Source: Rhizobium giardinii bv. giardinii H152 (GTDB lineage: Bacteria > Pseudomonadota > Alphaproteobacteria > Rhizobiales > Rhizobiaceae). Taken from it: DNA of 64,000 bases. The position numbers and the translations under genes are program-made. The stretch is taken from NCBI RefSeq assembly GCF_000379605.1, contig NZ_KB902578.1, forward strand, positions 470,291 to 534,290, given 5' to 3'. The notes under the pieces were generated by a model. That model was not told where the DNA came from and did no database searches. It saw only the letters and a program-made list of their open reading frames with translations. Below, one piece after another: positions 17,586 to 25,745 of the stretch. Numbering within the stretch: the first letter of the stretch is position 1; each line of letters begins with the position of its first letter.

Positions 17586-18247
17586 ACCGCCGGACGTTCC
17601 ATCGCGCGCCGGAGGGAGAGCGCCGGCAGGAACTGATCCGGGCGACGCTCGATACGATCGCCGCGCTTGGGCTCAGGGCCGCGACGGTGCGCGCGATCGC
17701 CATCCGGGCAGGCGTGACGGCGGGGCTGGTCCGTCACTATTTTGATTCGAAGGATCAGATGGTGGCCGAGGCCTATCGCTTCATGCTGACGACATTCGCG
17801 GCCAAGGCGGCGGACATTGCCGGTGATCCGAGAACGCGGCTGAGAAAATTCATCACGCTCAATCTCACCGCGCCGGTCGCCGACAGTCACAGCCTGTCGC
17901 TATGGGCGTCCTTCATCAGCCAGGTGCGGGTGGACCCGGAACTCGCCGCGATCCACCGCGACGGCTATCTTGGCTTTCGCAACGACCTGCAGGGGCTGAT
18001 CCGCGATTTTCTCGAAGCGGAAGGAAGGCCGGCCGGTGAAGCGGACTGCCGCCGCCATGCGATTGCCATCAACGGCATGATAGACGGGCTGTGGCTTGAG
18101 GGATGCCTTGCGGGCGAACTCTTCGAGGAAGCCGAACTGGTGGCAATCGCGCTGTCGTCGATCGAGGCGCTGCTCGGCCTGCCGCTCGGCCCGGACGACG
18201 AGACAAAAACCGTGCTGGAACGGGCCGGCGACGCGACAACAGCTTGA
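17582..18247 (+). CDS. TetR-family regulator (BetI-like)
   Basis: 221 residues with an N-terminal TetR helix-turn-helix (TVRAIAIRAGVTAGLVRHYF, about residues 37-56) and a C-terminal ligand domain with the BetI-like segment LWASFISQVRVDPEL. The start ATG overlaps the stop of the DDAH-like gene (ATGA). It probably represses its own operon and may control the divergent importer, with a catabolic intermediate as inducer; this is inferred from position. Confidence 0.85.
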   Translation: MNRRTFHRAPEGERRQELIRATLDTIAALGLRAATVRAIAIRAGVTAGLVRHYFDSKDQMVAEAYRFMLTTFAAKAADIAGDPRTRLRKFITLNLTAPVADSHSLSLWASFISQVRVDPELAAIHRDGYLGFRNDLQGLIRDFLEAEGRPAGEADCRRHAIAINGMIDGLWLEGCLAGELFEEAELVAIALSSIEALLGLPLGPDDETKTVLERAGDATTA

Positions 18248-18266
18248 TTTGGGGCAGGAGACAGCC

Positions 18267-19457
18267 ATGCGTTACTCATCGATCACCGACCGTCTGGCCG
18301 ATCTCGGCTCGGAGAAATGGGCGCTGCATATCCACGCACGGCAGATGCAGGCGAGCGGAACCGAAATCATTCAGCTGACCATCGGCGAGCCCGACATGCC
18401 GCCGGATGCATCGTTGCTTGCCGAGGCGCAGCGGGCGATGAATGCGGGACGCTATCGCTATTCCAACGGTCGCGGCGAGCCATCGGTGGTTAGCGCGTTG
18501 ACGGCACGCTACGCCAGGCGGCGCCCGGACGTGACGGCGGAAAACGTGCTGTGTTTTCCCGGCACGCAGACGGCGCTGTTTGCCGTGATGCTCGGCCTCG
18601 TCGAAGCGGGTGACGGCGTGCTGGTCGGCGATCCGCTCTATGCCACCTATGACGGTGTTATCCAGTCGACGGGCGCGCACCGCGTCACGGTGCCGCTGAA
18701 GCCCGAGCACGGTTTCCACATGCAGGCGGCCGATCTCGAAAAGGCGGTGACCCCGGCCTGCCGGGTGCTTCTGCTCAACACCCCGCACAATCCGACGGGC
18801 GCGGTGCTGACGGTTGAGGAGATCGCAGCCATTGGCGACGTCTGCCGCAGGCACGACCTCTGGATCGTCTGCGACGAGGTCTATGAGGAATTGATCCTCA
18901 GCGGCACGTTTGCCTCGCCCTTCGACAATCCGGACCTTGCCGAACGGACGATCGTCGTTTCGTCGATTTCAAAATCGCACGCCGCACCGGGCTTCCGCAG
19001 CGGCTGGGCGATCGGCCCGGCGGACTTCGCCAATCGGCTGCTGCCGGTGTCCGAAACCATGTTGTTCGGCGTCCAGCCCTTCATTGCCGACATGACGGCC
19101 TATGCGCTGACCCACGAGATCGGCACGGCTGCCGCCATGCGTACCGCCTACAAGGCGCGGGCCGACCGGATCGTGCAGGGACTTCAGAACGTGCCCGGGA
19201 TCGTGCCGCTGCCGCCGGAAGCCGGCATGTTCATCCTCGTCGATGTGGCCGGCACCGGCCTGACGGGTGATGCCTTCGCCTGGAGGCTGCTCGAGGAAGA
19301 GCATGTGGCGGTCATGCCGGGAGCGTCCTTCGGCAAGGAGGCAACATACTTCATCCGGGTCAGCCTGACGGTACCGGATACGGCGATCGATAAAGCCTGC
19401 GGACGCATCACAAGGCTGGCGATCCGCCTTCTTTCGCCCAGGGAGCGCCGCGCGTGA
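18267..19457 (+). CDS. aruH: Class I/II aminotransferase, probable arginine:pyruvate transaminase (AruH-like)
   Basis: A 396-residue fold type I PLP enzyme. It shows the substrate-binding TIGEPDMPPD, the NPTG motif in NTPHNPTGAVL, the aspartate in IVCDEVYEEL, and the Schiff-base lysine in SSISKSHAAPGFRSGW. Its length and its partnership with a thiamine-diphosphate decarboxylase match AruH of the arginine transaminase pathway, which converts L-arginine and pyruvate to 2-ketoarginine and alanine. GGGGCAGGAG stands upstream of ATG 18267. The general class is certain; the AruH assignment rests on context and overall pattern. Confidence 0.75.
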   Translation: MRYSSITDRLADLGSEKWALHIHARQMQASGTEIIQLTIGEPDMPPDASLLAEAQRAMNAGRYRYSNGRGEPSVVSALTARYARRRPDVTAENVLCFPGTQTALFAVMLGLVEAGDGVLVGDPLYATYDGVIQSTGAHRVTVPLKPEHGFHMQAADLEKAVTPACRVLLLNTPHNPTGAVLTVEEIAAIGDVCRRHDLWIVCDEVYEELILSGTFASPFDNPDLAERTIVVSSISKSHAAPGFRSGWAIGPADFANRLLPVSETMLFGVQPFIADMTAYALTHEIGTAAAMRTAYKARADRIVQGLQNVPGIVPLPPEAGMFILVDVAGTGLTGDAFAWRLLEEEHVAVMPGASFGKEATYFIRVSLTVPDTAIDKACGRITRLAIRLLSPRERRA

Positions 19458-21064
19458 CCGAAACGATGAGGACTGTCGGCGAGGTGCTGGTCGATCTGCT
19501 CGAAGCCAATGGGGTCGAAGTCGTTTTCGGCATTCCGGGCGTGCACACCGTCGAGCTCTATCGCGGCCTTGCCGCCTCGAAGATCCGCCATGTGACGCCG
19601 CGCCACGAGCAGGGTGCGGGCTTCATGGCAGACGGTTATGCGCGCGTCAGCGGCAAGCCGGGCGTTGCCCTGGTCATCACCGGGCCGGGGCTCACCAACA
19701 CCATCACGGCGATGGCGCAGGCGCGACAGGATTCCATTCCGATGCTGGTGATCTCCGGTGTCAACCGGCGGGATTCGCTCGGCCACGGCCGCGGCCTGCT
19801 GCACGAGTTGCCGGACCAGCACGGCATGATCAAGACGCTGGCGCTCTATTCGCAGACGTTGCTCAATCCGGCTGATCTCGCGTCCGTCGTCGAGCGCGCC
19901 TTTGCCATCCTCACCTCTGGCCGCCCGGGGCCGGTGCATATCGAAATCCCGACCGACGTGATGAGCGCTTCGATTGCGATCCCTGCTCTGCGCAAGGCGA
20001 CTGCCACTCGGCCGCGGGCCGACGCCGAGACCCTGCAGAAGGCGGCCATCCTGTGCGGTGATGCGCAGCGCCCTGTCATCATCTGCGGCGGTGGCGCGAT
20101 CACGGCGGAGGCGGAGATAAAGGAACTGGCCGAACGCATTGGTGCGCCGGTGGTCATGACCGTCAATGCGCGCGGCATGCTGGCGGGCCATTCGCTGCGG
20201 GTGCCGGCGAGCCCGAGCCTGAAGGCCGTGCGATCGCTGATTTCCGACGCGGATCTGGTGATCGCGCTCGGCACCGAAATGGGCCAGACCGACTACGACA
20301 TGTATGCCGACGGCGGCTTTCCGATCCTCGGCAATCTGATCAGGACCGATATCGACGCCGCCCAGCTGGCGCGCGGCCCGCATGCGGCGCTGTCGATCCT
20401 GTCGGGCGCAAAGGCTGCGACGGCCGGCATGCTGGTGTTCCTGACGGCGAAGCCTGCCGTCAAGGGCAAGGAGCGGGCGGCGGCAACACGCAAGGCGGCG
20501 TTGGCCGAACTGACGGCGAAGATGCGCACGGAGATGGCCGTCATCGATGCCATCTATCACGCCCTGCCGGACTGCACGATCGTCGGCGATTCGACCCAGG
20601 CCGTCTATGCCGGCAATCTCTATTGCGATGCGCCGCGCGCCAAATCCTGGTTCAACTCGGCGACCGGCTTCGGTGCGCTCGGCTATGCGCCGCCGGCATC
20701 TGTTGGCGCTGCCGTGGCTGATCCCGGAAGACCCGTCGTCTGTCTCGTCGGTGACGGCGGCATCCAGTTTTCGCTGGCCGAACTCGGTTCGGCGGCGGAT
20801 GCCGGTGCCGATGTGATCTTCCTCGTCTGGAACAATGACGGCTATCAGGAGATCGAAAGCTACATGGTCGAGGCCGGGATCACGCCCGAGGGCGTCAGGC
20901 CGTCGGCGCCGGATTTCCTGCTTGCGGCCGGGGCCTATGGCGTGCCGGCCGTGCGGCTTTCCAAGGCCGGCGATCTTGTCGCAGCGCTGGTCGAGGCACG
21001 CAAACGCGGCGGTCCGTCGTTGATCGAAATACATCAGACGCGAACGGCGGGTGTGACGGCGTGA
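19454..21064 (+). CDS. aruI: Thiamine-diphosphate-dependent decarboxylase, probable 2-ketoarginine decarboxylase (AruI-like)
   Basis: 536 residues with the three domains of acetolactate synthase-like enzymes: an N-terminal pyrimidine-binding domain with the catalytic glutamate in RHEQGAGFMADGYARVSGK, a central domain, and a C-terminal pyrophosphate domain with GDGGIQFSLAEL then WNNDGY. AruI decarboxylates 2-ketoarginine to 4-guanidinobutyraldehyde. It starts with GTG overlapping the stop of the aminotransferase gene (GTGA), so the two are made together. An acetolactate synthase or benzoylformate-decarboxylase-like role is the alternative; pairing with AruH and DDAH favours arginine catabolism. 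Confidence 0.75.
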   Translation: MTETMRTVGEVLVDLLEANGVEVVFGIPGVHTVELYRGLAASKIRHVTPRHEQGAGFMADGYARVSGKPGVALVITGPGLTNTITAMAQARQDSIPMLVISGVNRRDSLGHGRGLLHELPDQHGMIKTLALYSQTLLNPADLASVVERAFAILTSGRPGPVHIEIPTDVMSASIAIPALRKATATRPRADAETLQKAAILCGDAQRPVIICGGGAITAEAEIKELAERIGAPVVMTVNARGMLAGHSLRVPASPSLKAVRSLISDADLVIALGTEMGQTDYDMYADGGFPILGNLIRTDIDAAQLARGPHAALSILSGAKAATAGMLVFLTAKPAVKGKERAAATRKAALAELTAKMRTEMAVIDAIYHALPDCTIVGDSTQAVYAGNLYCDAPRAKSWFNSATGFGALGYAPPASVGAAVADPGRPVVCLVGDGGIQFSLAELGSAADAGADVIFLVWNNDGYQEIESYMVEAGITPEGVRPSAPDFLLAAGAYGVPAVRLSKAGDLVAALVEARKRGGPSLIEIHQTRTAGVTA

Positions 21065-21198
21065 GGATGTTCAATCGCGGCACCGGGTGGTAAGATTTGA
21101 CTTTGGCCACGTCTGGTGGTTTTTAAGCCCGCTTGCGCGCTGAATCGGCGCGCGGTCCGGCGATTTGCAGTGAAAACCTGCCGCCAACGGAAAGGACG

Positions 21199-21627
21199 AT
21201 GTCCTTGATGGGCACGAACAGCAACAGGATCGATCGCAGCCAGGCAGGCAAGCTTTTTGCGGTGCTCTGGATTCTGGCGGCCGCACTTGCCATGCAATTC
21301 GTCGCCTCGGCACAGATATTCTCATCACGCTTTTCCGCGCAGCAGAGCGCCGGCAATTTCTCGATTCCCGAAAGCGGCACGTCCGACACGACGCTGTCGC
21401 GGCAGGTGATACGTGCTTTTCCCGTCGCCGACCTTCGGTTCATGGCGGATCGATCGGACGGCAAGGCGTCACCCGGCGGGCCCGGGCCGTTTGTCTTGCC
21501 GACGCCGGCCTTCGTTTCAGCCGCAGCTTACGGCAGCATGCCCATCATCGCTTTTACCGGCGCGGCGATACCTGGGACACTGGGCCTCGCGACCCGCGTT
21601 CGCGGCCCCCCGGCGTTCAGCGCCTGA
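21199..21627 (+). CDS. Hypothetical protein with one membrane segment
   Basis: I do not recognise this 142-residue protein. It has a positively charged N-terminus, one hydrophobic segment (LFAVLWILAAALAMQFVASA, about residues 18-37) that could be an anchor or signal peptide, and a low-complexity remainder rich in Gly, Pro, Ala and Ser. GGAAAGGA precedes ATG 21199, with ATG 21208 as a second choice. It lies between aruI and secDF; coding is plausible but not certain. Confidence 0.5.
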   Translation: MSLMGTNSNRIDRSQAGKLFAVLWILAAALAMQFVASAQIFSSRFSAQQSAGNFSIPESGTSDTTLSRQVIRAFPVADLRFMADRSDGKASPGGPGPFVLPTPAFVSAAAYGSMPIIAFTGAAIPGTLGLATRVRGPPAFSA

Positions 21628-21733
21628 TTGCTGCCCTCGCAGGCAGTTTGCGCGTCAGCGCGTCTTCTTTTTATTCATCACCCTGTTGTCCCGGGCCTTG
21701 CCGGAGGGACGCGGGCTATAATGGAAACTCAAC

Positions 21734-24265
21734 ATGCGCACTTCGAAATGGGCCGTCCTGGCCTATGTCGCGATTATCCTCTTCGGGATACTCGCGGCGC
21801 TTCCAAACGTCTTGCCGGTAGCTGTGCAACAGCAATATGCCGCCTTCCTGCCGGTCAACCCGGTTACGCTCGGCCTTGACCTGAAGGGCGGCTCGCATCT
21901 GGTTCTCGAAGTCGATGCGGCCGGCCTGCGCAAGGCGCGGCTGAACACGCTGCTCGACGATATCCGCGGCGCGCTTCGTGCCGAGCGGGTGCCGACCTCT
22001 TCGGCCCGCATCGCCGGCGACTCGATCGCCGTCAAGATCGCCGATCAGGCGGATCGCGACAAAGTTCTGCCGAAGATCCAGGAACTGGCTATACCGGTCG
22101 GCACTCTCGGCTTCGGCACGGCGAGTTCCGATATCGAGGTCGCGACGGCCGACGACACGATCACGGTGAAACTGACGGAGGCTGGTCTCAGCGAACGCAT
22201 GACCGCGGCCGTCGACCAGAGCCTCGAGATCATCCGCCGCCGTGTAGACCAGGTCGGTGTCGCCGAACCGCTGATCCAGCGCGTCGGTTCCGACCGTATT
22301 CTGGTCCAACTGCCCGGCCTGCAGGACCCGACCCGCCTTCGCCAGCTTCTCGGCTCGACCGCGCAGATGAGCTTCCATATGGTCGACACCTCGGTCGATC
22401 CGAACACGACGACGCCGCCGCGCGGCGTCGACATCCTGCCGGGCGCCAACGACGGCGCCAAATATGCGGTTGAAAGCCGTGTCGCCATTTCCGGCGAGCG
22501 TCTTGCCGATGCCAAGGCCGGATTCAACCAGCAGACCAACGAACCGATCGTTTCCTTCACCTTCGACAGCCAGGGTGCGCGGCAGTTCGCCGAAATCACC
22601 CGCGACAATGTCGGCCTGCCTTTCGCGATCGTGCTTGACGGCAAGGTCCTGACGGCGCCGCGCATCAACGAACCGATCCCGGGCGGCCAGGGCCAGATCA
22701 GCGGCAATTTCACTGCCCAGGAAGCAACCGTTCTTTCGGCTCTGTTGCGCTCCGGCGCCCTGCCGGCACCGCTCACCATCATCGAAGAGCGCTCCGTCGG
22801 TCCGAACCTCGGCTCGGATTCGATCCGCATGGGCATTTATACCGGTCTGGCCGGCTTTGCCCTCGTCGTCTCGCTGATGGTCGTCCTTTATGGCGCCTGG
22901 GGGATGATCGCCAATGTCGGTCTGCTGCTGCACACCATCCTGACGATCGGCGTGCTCGGCATGCTCGGCTCGACGCTGACGCTGCCCGGTATCGCCGGTA
23001 TCATCCTGGGTATCGGTATGGCGGTTGACGCCAACATCCTGATCAACGCCCGTATCCGAGAGGAAACGGAAGGCGGGGCGGGGGCGATGAAGGCGCTCGA
23101 TATCGGCTTCAACAAGGCCTATGCGACCATCATCGACAGTAACGTCACGACGCTTTCGGGTACCATCCTGCTCTTCATGTTCGGCACCGGCCCGGTCCGC
23201 GGCTTTGCCGTCACGATGATGCTCGGCATCGTCATCTCGATGTTCACGTCGGTGACCGTTGTTCGCCTGCTGATGCGCGAAGTCGTCGTGCGCCGGAAGA
23301 TGAAGAAGCTCGAGATCCCGTCGCTGTTCGGCGGCGTGCCGCATCTGCCGAAGATTTCCTTCATGAAGGGCCGCTACGTCGCCATCGGCATGTCGGCCTT
23401 CCTGTCGCTGAGCTCGGTCGTCCTGTTCTTCACGCCTGGCCTCAACTACGGCATCGACTTCTCCGGTGGCATCCAGGTGGAGACGACGTCCAAGAGCAAG
23501 CTGGAACTGGCAACCCTGCGTCACGAGCTCGAAGGGCTGAACATCGGTGAGGTGGCCCTGCAGGAATTCGGCCAGGGGCAATCGGTCCTGATCCGCGTCC
23601 AGCGTCAGCCGGGCGGCGAGCAGGAGCAGACGGTTGCGCTCAACAAGATCAAGGATACGGTCGCCAAGGTCGTGCCGGATGCGAGCTTCGAACGCACCGA
23701 AGTCGTCGGCCCGACGATCTCGGCGGAACTCGCCCGCTCGGGCTTCCTCGCCGTCGCACTCGCGATGCTGGCGATCCTGTTCTACATCTGGTGGCGGTTC
23801 GAATGGCACTTTGCCGTCGGCGCCATCGCGGTGCTGCTTCTCGACATCACCAAGACGATCGGCTTTTTCGCGTTGACCGGGATCGACTTCAACCTGACGG
23901 CCATCGCCGCTCTTCTGACGATGATCGGCTATTCGGTGAACGACAAAGTGGTGGTCTACGACCGCATGCGTGAAAACCTGCGCAAGTACAAGTCGATGCC
24001 GTTCTCCGAGCTGATCGACATGTCGATCAACCAGGTGATCGCGCGATGCATCTTCACCTCGATGGCGACGGCGCTGTCGCTGGTGCCGATGGCGATCTGG
24101 GGCGGCGACGCCGTCAAGAGCTTCGCCTGGCCGATGATCTTCGGCGTGATCGTCGCAACCACCTCGTCGATCTATATCGGCGGCCCGATCCTGCTCTTCC
24201 TCAGCCGCTGGTGGAAGGATCGCGAAGCGACGCGCTCGCCAGGGATCGAAACTGCGAAGAGTTGA
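21734..24265 (+). CDS. secDF: Fused protein translocase subunit SecDF
   Basis: An 843-residue inner-membrane protein joining SecD (about residues 1-520) and SecF (about 540-830). SecD landmarks are the N-terminal TM, LGLDLKGGSHLVLEVD, and GIGMAVDANILINARIREE; SecF landmarks are GIDFSGGIQVE and IGYSVNDKVVVYDRMREN. SecDF uses the proton gradient to help SecYEG finish export. The D519-type aspartate equivalent (AVDANILI) is present. GGAAA precedes ATG 21734. The fusion is common in some alphaproteobacteria. A terminator follows directly. Confidence 0.96.
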   Translation: MRTSKWAVLAYVAIILFGILAALPNVLPVAVQQQYAAFLPVNPVTLGLDLKGGSHLVLEVDAAGLRKARLNTLLDDIRGALRAERVPTSSARIAGDSIAVKIADQADRDKVLPKIQELAIPVGTLGFGTASSDIEVATADDTITVKLTEAGLSERMTAAVDQSLEIIRRRVDQVGVAEPLIQRVGSDRILVQLPGLQDPTRLRQLLGSTAQMSFHMVDTSVDPNTTTPPRGVDILPGANDGAKYAVESRVAISGERLADAKAGFNQQTNEPIVSFTFDSQGARQFAEITRDNVGLPFAIVLDGKVLTAPRINEPIPGGQGQISGNFTAQEATVLSALLRSGALPAPLTIIEERSVGPNLGSDSIRMGIYTGLAGFALVVSLMVVLYGAWGMIANVGLLLHTILTIGVLGMLGSTLTLPGIAGIILGIGMAVDANILINARIREETEGGAGAMKALDIGFNKAYATIIDSNVTTLSGTILLFMFGTGPVRGFAVTMMLGIVISMFTSVTVVRLLMREVVVRRKMKKLEIPSLFGGVPHLPKISFMKGRYVAIGMSAFLSLSSVVLFFTPGLNYGIDFSGGIQVETTSKSKLELATLRHELEGLNIGEVALQEFGQGQSVLIRVQRQPGGEQEQTVALNKIKDTVAKVVPDASFERTEVVGPTISAELARSGFLAVALAMLAILFYIWWRFEWHFAVGAIAVLLLDITKTIGFFALTGIDFNLTAIAALLTMIGYSVNDKVVVYDRMRENLRKYKSMPFSELIDMSINQVIARCIFTSMATALSLVPMAIWGGDAVKSFAWPMIFGVIVATTSSIYIGGPILLFLSRWWKDREATRSPGIETAKS

Positions 24266-24286
24266 TCGCTTTTAATCGAAAAGATC

Positions 24287-24315
24287 AAAAGGGCGGCCCC
24301 GGCTGCCCTTTTTTT
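24287..24315 (+). terminator. Intrinsic terminator of secDF
   Basis: AAAAGGGC pairs with GCCCTTTT across a GC-rich loop, followed by a run of T. It begins 21 bases after the secDF stop. Confidence 0.85.
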
Positions 24316-24591
24316 GTCCCACCGGGCACCTACATAGTCTCCACGAATGGACGAGAGGAATGCTCCGACGTTAGATTTCCATCCTTCAAGGCTGCAGTTT
24401 TTGAACATAATCTGCTGCATGTTATGGAAATTGCGAACGAAAGAGTATTATTTTCCGAAACTCACCAATTGTAATTGACTAAATTGGTGGTCTATTCTAC
24501 TTTTTGATCATCCGCTGTCGGTTGAACCGAAGCGGTCGTCTGTAACTTGCCCCGGAAAACGCCAACCGGGTCCTAGCCGAAGGAGAGAGCC
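24316..24591. other. Gene-free AT-rich stretch with an inverted repeat
   Basis: No convincing gene. The AT content is higher than in the surrounding coding DNA. An eight-pair inverted repeat CACCAATT / AATTGGTG with an 11-base spacer lies at 24463-24489; it could be an operator, or a weak hairpin. It probably includes the promoter for the small frames that follow. Confidence 0.4.
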
Positions 24592-24687
24592 ATGTTTGCC
24601 AATGCCCGCATCGCCGTCTTCCACGGCACGCGTTCCTATTGTCGCGCAACGAAAGACCTTTGCATTCGCCCCTTCTGGCGAATGTGA
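24592..24687 (+). CDS. Possible 31-aa peptide with strong ribosome site
   Basis: AAGGAGAGAG lies directly upstream of ATG 24592, an unusually good site, and opens a frame of 31 codons starting MFANARIAVFHG and ending FWRM. The peptide has two cysteines and several basic residues. It may be a leader peptide for the 76-residue protein 75 bases downstream, or a free small protein. Only the ribosome site and position support it. Confidence 0.35.
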   Translation: MFANARIAVFHGTRSYCRATKDLCIRPFWRM

Positions 24688-24762
24688 ATCCAAGCAGTCC
24701 TTCTTTGAATTTGTGCACGATTTTGAATGATCCGCGCCTTAGCGCGGAAGGAGCGTTATTCC

Positions 24763-24993
24763 ATGAACAAGCAGGTTATAGAATTCGGCGGAGAAGCCGT
24801 AGGTGTCGTCGTTCCGGACGCTGGCCGGCTGAAGTTCGTCGCCGTGAAATACCATGTCTGGGATCTCGATTCGCGGCACTTCCGCTCGGCCGACGAGGCA
24901 AGGGCAGCGGTCCGCAGTCTGATGGCCGCGCAGCGCGGGCGCCAGCCCGTATCACAGTCTTCCGGCATATCGGGCGCCTATGCCGTCGCCTGA
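24763..24993 (+). CDS. Small conserved-type hypothetical protein, 76 aa
   Basis: Function not recognised. The soluble 76-residue product begins MNKQVIEFGGEAVGVVVPD, contains a WDLDSRHFRSADEARAAVR stretch that looks like a small alpha/beta fold, and ends in a Gln/Ser-rich tail. AAGGAG stands ten bases before the ATG. It lies upstream of the Rrf2 regulator with a strong hairpin between them. Compact folding pattern and ribosome site make it likely to be real. Confidence 0.6.
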   Translation: MNKQVIEFGGEAVGVVVPDAGRLKFVAVKYHVWDLDSRHFRSADEARAAVRSLMAAQRGRQPVSQSSGISGAYAVA

Positions 24994-25096
24994 GGAATAA
25001 ATCTGCGTGAAAACCGCAGATTGGCCGTCTTTTCACTAAATCGGTATATTGGCACGGCTTCTCATGTGGTATGCCGGATTATGTGATGACAATCAG

Positions 25097-25126
25097 CAGA
25101 CAGGCGCCGGTTTCAGCGCCTGTCTG
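25097..25126. repeat. Perfect 11-bp inverted repeat ahead of the Rrf2 gene
   Basis: CAGACAGGCGC and GCGCCTGTCTG form a perfect 11-pair hairpin with an eight-base loop, ending 18 bases before the regulator's start codon. No T run follows, so it is not a standard terminator on this strand. It could be an autoregulatory operator or a leader hairpin. Confidence 0.6.
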
Positions 25127-25144
25127 TGAACAGAGCGAACCGTG

Positions 25145-25609
25145 ATGCTGACGAAAAAGGGAAAGTACGGATTGAAAGCCTTGGTCGATCTGGCCCGGCT
25201 CGATCCGGGCGAGACCGCCTTCATTACCGAAATTGCAAGCCGCAACAATATCCCGAAGAAGTTTCTCGATACCATTCTGCTGGAGCTCAGGAACGCAGGT
25301 ATTCTGCGCTCAAAGAAGGGACCGGGCGGCGGTTACTCGCTGTCGCGCCCCGCTTCCGATATTCGCATTGGACAGGTCGTACGCACGCTGGATGGCCCGC
25401 TGGCTCCGATCCGCTGTGCCAGCCGCACAGCTTATGAAGTCTGCGACGACTGTCGTGATCCGGATACATGCGAGGTCCGCCGGTCGATGACCACGGTCCG
25501 AGATGCCATCGCCGATATTCTCGACACGATGACGCTGGAAGATTTCATTCACAATCCGGGGCAACCGATTCTCCCGGAAGATGAGCTCGTTGCGAAGCGC
25601 GCAAGCTGA
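25145..25609 (+). CDS. Rrf2-family transcriptional regulator
   Basis: 154 residues with the Rrf2 winged-helix N-terminus (KGKYGLKALVDLA; IASRNNIPKKFLDTILLEL; GPGGGYSLSRP) and a cysteine cluster near residues 92-109 (CASRTAYEVCDDCRDPDTC) that suggests an Fe-S or redox sensor, as in IscR, NsrR and RirA. It has four cysteines, whereas classical family members use three. The start is ATG 25145; a GTG three bases upstream is in frame. The hairpin at 25097-25126 may be its own operator. Targets are unknown. Confidence 0.88.
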   Translation: MLTKKGKYGLKALVDLARLDPGETAFITEIASRNNIPKKFLDTILLELRNAGILRSKKGPGGGYSLSRPASDIRIGQVVRTLDGPLAPIRCASRTAYEVCDDCRDPDTCEVRRSMTTVRDAIADILDTMTLEDFIHNPGQPILPEDELVAKRAS

Positions 25610-25695
25610 GGCTGAAAGTCAACGTGCCTCGGTTTGCCGCTTATCCTGGCGAAATTGCCGGAAAAGGGCATGATTTGGCCAATTTGATTTGATCT

Positions 25696-25707
25696 GAGAG
25701 CGCTCTC
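25696..25707. repeat. 12-bp palindrome upstream of kpsF
   Basis: GAGAGCGCTCTC is a perfect self-complementary dodecamer, about 38 bases before the kpsF start. It lies where a promoter operator would be; no regulator can be named. Confidence 0.35.
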
Positions 25708-25745
25708 GCTATAAGCGATGCTTACTTTTCAGTCTTGGAGCGTTG

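Noticed and set aside
19184-21034. Long minus-strand open frame (616 codons) opposite aruI
   Set aside because: It is the antisense shadow of the well-supported aruHI genes; composition is rich in His, Arg and Asp with no recognisable domain.
21716-23809. Minus-strand open frame of 697 codons opposite secDF
   Set aside because: Shadow frame caused by high-GC codon bias; the plus-strand secDF has full motif support.
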